From the NCBI GenBank assembly GCA_038211505.1, contig JBBQVO010000021.1:1-28259 (forward strand): DNA of 28,259 nucleotides, in the 5' to 3' direction. The stretch is from JBBQVO01 sp038211505 (lineage in GTDB: Bacteria; Chloroflexota; Dehalococcoidia; DSTF01; JACRBR01). Both the position numbers and the translations under genes were made by a program. Of this stretch, positions 24,898-28,259 are shown in pieces. The notes under the pieces are model-generated. The model saw only the letters and a list, made by a program, of their open reading frames with translations, was not told the origin of the DNA and did no database searches. Positions within the stretch are counted from its first letter, which is position 1. Each line of letters begins with the position of its first letter.

Positions 24898-24941
24898 TCT
24901 GCGTCCCCGTGCCTGGCGGCTCTGCGTCCCCGTGCCTGGCG
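24898..24941. repeat. Perfect 21-bp direct repeat at the ribosome site of the GT87-like gene
   Basis: Copies 24898-24918 and 24921-24941 are identical and separated by two bases. On the minus strand each copy contains GGGGACGCAGA, so the copy next to ATG 24897 supplies its Shine-Dalgarno (GGGGA) and the second duplicates it 23 bases upstream. Confidence 0.85.
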
Positions 24942-24997
24942 CCGATCATCTCCGATCGGGTCGTGAAACGGCCGATCATACCACGGGTGCCGATCAC
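24941..24997. promoter_or_regulatory. Three GCCGATCAY direct repeats in a divergent promoter region
   Basis: GCCGATCAT at 24941-24949 and 24971-24979, and GCCGATCAC at 24989-24997. They lie between the divergent GT87-like and methyltransferase genes and overlap a candidate minus-strand promoter, so they could be regulator binding sites. GATC-rich words are frequent in this window, which weakens the case. Confidence 0.3.
24975..24983 (-). promoter_or_regulatory. Candidate extended -10 promoter for the 24897 minus-strand gene pair
   Basis: On the minus strand TGGTATGAT (24983-24975) fits TG-n-TATGAT. The start site would lie near 24968, giving a leader of about 70 bases that contains both copies of the 21-bp repeat. 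No -35 was found. Confidence 0.4.
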
Positions 24998-25018
24998 ATC
25001 CGCATGAAGCGGGTGCCG

Positions 25019-25059
25019 TATACTGCGGCACCGCCAGAAGCTGCCCAGTACTGGAAAGG
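25019..25059 (+). promoter_or_regulatory. Candidate -10 (TATACT) and ribosome site that decide the start of the next methyltransferase
   Basis: TATACT at 25019-25024 predicts a start near 25031. GGAAAGG at 25053-25059 lies 7 bases before GTG 25067. Together they favour GTG 25067 over ATG 25004, which has no ribosome site and would precede the predicted transcript start. Confidence 0.4.
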
Positions 25060-25066
25060 CGCCAAT

Positions 25067-25660
25067 GTGGTCATCGTAGACCTCGGCTGCGGCCCCAAAA
25101 AGATGAAGGGCGCCGTCGGCATGGACATCGTCGGCATCCCCGGCATCGTCGACGTCGTCGCAGATATGACCGTCGGACTGCCCTTCAAGGACAACAGCCT
25201 CGACGGCATCTACGCCTTCCACGTGCTCGAGCACTTCGACAACTTTCTCGCCGTCATGGAAGAGATCTGGCGCGTTTGCAAGCACGGCGGCCGCGCCTTC
25301 ATCAAAGTGCCGCACGCCTCCTCGCCGTACATGACGTGGAAGGATCCGACGCACCGCCGCGGCCTGACGCTGGCGACGTTCGACTACTTCGATGACACGA
25401 CGTTCGACGGCCACACGTTCGCCTACTACTCGCGCGCACAGTTCCGCATCGAGAAGGCGACGCTCAACTTCACGCTGACCGATCGCAAGACGAATCTCGA
25501 GATGTCGCTCGGCCGGCGCGTCATCAACCCGATGCTCTACGCCATCGCCAACCGCAGCCGCAGCTGGCAGTTCGCCTGCGAGCGCTTCTGGGGCCCGATC
25601 GTCGGCATCGAGGAAGCGGTCGTGATGCTCCAGGCGATCAAAGAGGATCGCCCGCTCTAG
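25067..25660 (+). CDS. Small class I SAM-dependent methyltransferase
   Basis: 197 residues from GTG 25067 (218 from the in-frame ATG 25004). The protein then begins MVIVDLGCGPKKMKGAVGMD, where this family normally places its first strand and glycine loop. VADMTVGLPFKDNSLDGIYAFHVLEHFDNFLAVMEEIWRV and HGGRAFIKVPHASSPYM follow, the typical order of Methyltransf_11 enzymes found in polysaccharide clusters, with a DPTH block after the core. It is cytoplasmic; the target is unknown, probably a sugar. It is transcribed divergently from the GT87-like pair and converges on the rmlD operon, sharing a CTAG with it: its TAG is 25658-25660 and the opposing TAG is 25659-25657. Confidence 0.85.
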   Translation: MVIVDLGCGPKKMKGAVGMDIVGIPGIVDVVADMTVGLPFKDNSLDGIYAFHVLEHFDNFLAVMEEIWRVCKHGGRAFIKVPHASSPYMTWKDPTHRRGLTLATFDYFDDTTFDGHTFAYYSRAQFRIEKATLNFTLTDRKTNLEMSLGRRVINPMLYAIANRSRSWQFACERFWGPIVGIEEAVVMLQAIKEDRPL

Positions 25661-26367
25661 GCGTTCTGTGACTGCGGCGTTCCATCGCTCCGCTCGTGCT
25701 CACCGCGCATGCGGACGACGCGCGCAGGCGCGCCGGCGACAGTCGCATGCGCCGGCACGTCGTCGAGGACAACCGCGTTTGCTCCAATCCTCGCGTGCGC
25801 CCCGACATGCACCGGTCCAAGCACCTTTGCGCCGGTGCCGACGAAGACGCCGTCGCCGATGGTCGGCCCGACGATGCCACCCTCCGCCAATCCGATCGTG
25901 ACCCACGGGGCGAGCCGCACGCCACTGCCGATCTCCACCTCGCCGGCCATCACAATCTGACCGTGCATGAAGACCACTCCTTCGTGGATGACGACGTGCC
26001 GGCCGATCGAGATCTGGAACAGCGCGATGCTCGCGTGATGAAGCATCGTCGGGATGAGGGGCACATGATATCGCTCCAGCGACACCCGCAGACGATAGAG
26101 GAGCATCGCCACCAGCCCCTCTTCCTGCCAGCACATCTTCACCGCCGCTACGGTGTGCTGCCAGCGCGAGCGGCGCGGTCCCAGGTGATACAGCGAACCT
26201 TCCATGATGCGCGCGTCGGCCATCAACGCGCGCAAGAACGGCGGACGCTTGCGCCGGCGGTCGCCGTCGCGGTCGCTCGCGATCTTGCGCAGCGCCCGTT
26301 CGTCGAAGATGCCTTCAGGCGGCGGATCGCCCGGCTTCCAGTCGGGAAAATAGTCGCCGATCGACAT
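25657..26367 (-). CDS. Hexapeptide-repeat O-acetyltransferase, serine acetyltransferase-like
   Basis: 236 residues from ATG 26367 with AAGGAG seven bases upstream. A polar N-terminal 60 residues (DYFPDWKPGDPPPEGIFDE) precede a helical part (LVAMLLYRLRVSLERYHVPLIPTMLHH) and a left-handed beta-helix: ISIGRHVVIHEG, FMHGQIVM with His135 in the catalytic position, EIGSGVRLAPWVTIG, IGDGVFVGTGAKVLG, IGANAVVL, AGAPARVV. Layout and many residues match the plus-strand enzyme at 17657, so they are paralogs. It is the last gene of the rmlD/cupin operon, 34 bases after the cupin stop. It probably acetylates an amino or hydroxyl group of a nucleotide sugar or glycan. Confidence 0.85.
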   Translation of the reverse strand: MSIGDYFPDWKPGDPPPEGIFDERALRKIASDRDGDRRRKRPPFLRALMADARIMEGSLYHLGPRRSRWQHTVAAVKMCWQEEGLVAMLLYRLRVSLERYHVPLIPTMLHHASIALFQISIGRHVVIHEGVVFMHGQIVMAGEVEIGSGVRLAPWVTIGLAEGGIVGPTIGDGVFVGTGAKVLGPVHVGAHARIGANAVVLDDVPAHATVAGAPARVVRMRGEHERSDGTPQSQNA

Positions 26368-26401
26368 GCGAGGCTCCTTCGGAGGTGCGCGCGCGCTGGC
26401 C

Positions 26402-26962
26402 CTACTTGACCTCGACGCCCCAGTCGACGCCGCTGTCTTCGGGCGTCATGCGCTCCTCGTCGGGATGCGCCGGATCGTACTTGGAGGTGATGTAGTACAT
26501 CAGCACCGCCTCCTCCTCGCCGAGCGTCATGTAGCCGTGCCAGACGCCGGGCGGGATGCTGAGGACGCGCCGCTCGTTCTCGCCGAGATACACCCAGCGG
26601 ACGTTCTTCTCGTCGTCGAGCAGGCCTACCTTCAGGTAGCCCTTGATCACGAACCAGTGATCCGTCTGATGCTGGTGCCGGTGCCAGGCGACGACGCGGT
26701 TCGGGTACGCCCACGTGATGTTGATGTCGCCCGACATCTCGATCGTGCCGTCGCCCGTGAAGCCGAAGACGTCACACGCGCGACGCGCGCGATCGTCATC
26801 GTACAGCCGCGGCGTCGAGACGCTCGCGTCCGCGACGGCGTAGCGCTTCGTCTTGGCCGTCGGACGCGCGCCGTTACTCGGCGACTTCGCGCCGTTCGCG
26901 ATCGCGCGTGGCGCGGCTGCCTTCATCGGCGCGCTGTTCTTCTTGCCACTTTTCGTCGCCAT
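26402..26962 (-). CDS. RmlC-like cupin (dTDP-4-dehydrorhamnose 3,5-epimerase-related)
   Basis: 186 residues from ATG 26962, preceded by AAGGAG with 5-base spacing; an upstream in-frame start would overlap rmlD and lacks a ribosome site. The first 45 residues are Lys/Ala/Pro-rich and look disordered. The cupin core has VAWHRHQHQTDHWFVIKGYLKVGL (His94, 96, 98, 102), VLSIPPGVWHGYMTL (137-147) and LMYYITSKYDPAHPDEERM, ending GVDWGVEV. The PPG-x-x-H-G-Y and Y-x-T-x-x-Y-x-P...E...G-x-x-W pattern is that of RmlC, and the neighbour is RmlD. However, the usual R-G-L-H-x-Q is replaced by a His-rich W-H-R-H-Q-H, so it may instead be a metal-binding cupin isomerase or sensor. Confidence 0.72.
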   Translation of the reverse strand: MATKSGKKNSAPMKAAAPRAIANGAKSPSNGARPTAKTKRYAVADASVSTPRLYDDDRARRACDVFGFTGDGTIEMSGDINITWAYPNRVVAWHRHQHQTDHWFVIKGYLKVGLLDDEKNVRWVYLGENERRVLSIPPGVWHGYMTLGEEEAVLMYYITSKYDPAHPDEERMTPEDSGVDWGVEVK

Positions 26963-26987
26963 GAATGCTCCTTCGATCTCAGCGCGC

Positions 26988-27887
26988 TCAGCCTGCCGGC
27001 GCCGCATCGGCCATTGCCGCGCTCGGCGCCGGAATGTGCCCTTTACGGGCGAGATAGTCGCGCAACGCCTCGCGCCACGGTCGCAGCTCCGGCACGCCCG
27101 CCCCGGCGAGCGCCGTGTTCGCCAGCACAGAATACTCCGGGCGCACCGCCTTCGCCCCGAACGACGCCGTCGTCGTTGGGCTCAGCTTCGCGCCGACGCC
27201 CGTCATCTCGAAGATCGTGCGTGCGAAGTCGTACCACGAGGTACCGTCGCCGTTCGTCACGTGATACGTGCCGTAGCGCTCACTCGTCGCGAGCGCGAGC
27301 AGCGCGTCGGCGAGATCGGCCGTGAATGTCGGCGAGAGCGTCTGATCATGAACGACGCGGATCGGCTGTCCCTCCCGCGCCAGCTGGAGCATGCGCTCGA
27401 CGAAGTTGCCGCCCTTGCCGCTCGACCCCGCGACGCCGTACAGCCCCGATGTGCGGACGATGTAGTGGCGGGCATGACGAGAGCGGATCAATTGCTCGCC
27501 GGCGGCCTTGCTGTTGCCATAGACGTTGATCGCGTCCGGCAGATCAGCCTCCGTGTAGGCGCGCCCGGCGCTGCCGCTGAAGACGTAGTCCGTGCTGAGA
27601 TGCATGACAACGGCGCCGGCGTCGCTGCACGCATCGCTGACGTTCATCGCGCCGATCGCGTTGACGGCAAACGCCCGCTCCGGCTCGCTCTCGCACACGT
27701 CGACGTTGTGAAACGCCGACGTGTTGATCACGAGATCAGGCCGGTGCCGCGCAACAACGTCCGCCACGCTCGCGCGATCCGTCACCTCAACCTCATCATG
27801 CGTCACCGCGACCAGCGATCCCGCCGGCCAAGCCGCCACGATATCGTGCCCCAACTGCCCATTCGCACCGATCAAGAGCGTGTTCAT
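26988..27887 (-). CDS. rmlD: dTDP-4-dehydrorhamnose reductase (RmlD/RfbD)
   Basis: 299 residues from ATG 27887; the codon before it is TTG, a possible but less likely start. GANGQLG (7-13) binds the NADPH, DLVINTSAFHNVDVCE and FAVNAIGAMNVSDAC are RmlD signatures, STDYVFSG (98-105) holds the catalytic Thr, and Y123-x-x-x-K127 (YGNSK) completes the active site. ADLADALLALA and GTYHVTNGDGTSWYDFA follow as usual. RmlD reduces dTDP-4-keto-L-rhamnose to dTDP-L-rhamnose in the cytoplasm. rmlA and rmlB are not in this window. It heads a three-gene minus-strand operon with the RmlC-like cupin 25 bases downstream. The C-terminal APSAAMADAAPAG is a low-complexity extension. Confidence 0.92.
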   Translation of the reverse strand: MNTLLIGANGQLGHDIVAAWPAGSLVAVTHDEVEVTDRASVADVVARHRPDLVINTSAFHNVDVCESEPERAFAVNAIGAMNVSDACSDAGAVVMHLSTDYVFSGSAGRAYTEADLPDAINVYGNSKAAGEQLIRSRHARHYIVRTSGLYGVAGSSGKGGNFVERMLQLAREGQPIRVVHDQTLSPTFTADLADALLALATSERYGTYHVTNGDGTSWYDFARTIFEMTGVGAKLSPTTTASFGAKAVRPEYSVLANTALAGAGVPELRPWREALRDYLARKGHIPAPSAAMADAAPAG

Positions 27888-27970
27888 CAAGATCCGATCA
27901 TTTCATCACGTCGTTTGAAGCGCCGCCGTCGTCGTGTACCAACGAATGTCACTCTGTGCCCGCACTGTCC

Positions 27971-28120
27971 GTCTTCTCTTCGCTCAGAATGACCGTTACT
28001 CCGCTCGCCAGGCATCGTGAGTTGTCCGTCGTGCTCCGACCCTGGCGCTGCATTCTGCGTGACATCGGAGAGATTCCTCGGCTGCGCTCGGAATGACAGT
28101 TGACGTAGCTCGGAATGACA
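27971..28120. repeat. Copies of a CGCTC(A/G)GAATGACA-type intergenic repeat
   Basis: In the non-coding stretch 27888-28148, TTCTCTTCGCTCAGAATGACC (ending 27994), GATTCCTCGGCTGCGCTCGGAATGACA (28072-28098, seen here as GCTGCGCTCGGAATGACA) and GTAGCTCGGAATGACA (28105-28120) share the core GCTC-R-GAATGAC. Sequences of this form (TTCCTCGCTGCGCTCGGAATGACA) are widely scattered between genes in many bacterial genomes. No coding sequence is seen in this stretch. Confidence 0.6.
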
Positions 28121-28148
28121 TCGCGGGGCAGTGGCGCCTTTCGCCCTG

Positions 28149-28259
28149 CTAAAACACCGACGGGAAGCCAGCGAGGTTCTCGAACGCCTCCTCCAGCATC
28201 GTCATCCAGGCGATGTTGTAGTAGCGTGGGTGCGCGAAATCTATCGGTCCCTCGCGCTC
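28149..28259 (-). CDS. Unrecognised protein, C-terminal end (partial)
   Basis: The minus strand from 28259 to the TAG at 28151-28149 encodes 36 residues with clear protein character: DFAHPRYYNIAWMTMLEE followed by AFENLAGFPSVF. The aromatic-rich segment and absence of stops, together with the position of the stop just beyond a repeat-bearing intergenic region, support a real gene that begins outside the window. The fragment is too short to name a family. It points in the same direction as the rmlD operon. Confidence 0.6.
   Translation of the reverse strand, partial: EREGPIDFAHPRYYNIAWMTMLEEAFENLAGFPSVF

Noticed and set aside
25004..25066. ATG 25004 as start of the small methyltransferase
   Set aside because: No ribosome site, and the TATACT element lies downstream of it; GTG 25067 has GGAAAGG and fits the family's usual start. 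Still listed as an alternative.
27897..27905. Minus-strand TGAAATGAT as an extended -10 for rmlD
   Set aside because: The start site would fall only about 3 bases before the ATG, and the -10 matches in only four of six positions.

Overview
The window is a GC-rich (about two-thirds GC by eye) bacterial chromosome segment devoted almost entirely to building, modifying and exporting a cell-surface polysaccharide. The tail of a ScpA-type chromosome-segregation gene at the left edge marks it as chromosomal. Frequent GTG starts, 1-4 base start/stop overlaps and intergenic repeats resembling families scattered through many GC-rich genomes are visible. Chloroflexota or a similar GC-rich lineage is a reasonable guess, but nothing here proves the phylum.

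Layout. 1-164: end of scpA. 394-1242: an SDR oxidoreductase behind an extended -10 promoter. 1301-3796: a large GT39-like membrane glycosyltransferase carrying an extracytoplasmic beta-sandwich-like domain. 3937-5148: a polyprenol-phosphate-sugar synthase-type GT2. 5149-5289: a convergent region with a 9-bp tandem repeat and two hairpins. 5257-7039 (minus): a GT39-like membrane protein broken by a frameshift. 7216-11574 (plus): FkbM methyltransferase, membrane glycosyltransferase, GT2 and GT4, all overlapping. 11641-14345: two tandem paralogous GT4-like enzymes. 14395-15711: a GT87-like membrane mannosyltransferase-type protein.

15953-21850 is a tight six-gene operon: ABC-2 permease (Wzm type), ATPase (Wzt type without the usual C-terminal domain), hexapeptide acyltransferase, two OafA-type acyltransferases of 428 residues each, and a SAM methyltransferase. 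All junctions overlap. 21851-22021 holds a 23-bp triple repeat running into a hairpin. 22022-24897 (minus) has a methyltransferase/beta-sandwich/coiled-coil fusion and a second GT87-like protein with a four-copy peptide repeat inserted in a loop. 25067-25660 (plus) is a small methyltransferase sharing a CTAG stop overlap with the converging minus operon 27887-25657 (rmlD, RmlC-like cupin, second hexapeptide acyltransferase). 27888-28148 is repeat-bearing non-coding DNA, and the end of an unrecognised minus-strand gene closes the window.

Working model (inference): soluble GT2/GT4 enzymes assemble a glycan at the inner membrane face, possibly with deoxysugars made through RmlD and the RmlC-like cupin. 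The Wzm/Wzt pair exports it. Polyprenol-linked-sugar transferases (GT39/GT87-like) add residues outside, and O-acyl and O-methyl groups decorate it. The methyltransferase/coiled-coil fusion is a candidate chain terminator or length ruler, similar in architecture to WbdD, and could compensate for the missing substrate-binding domain on the Wzt-type ATPase.
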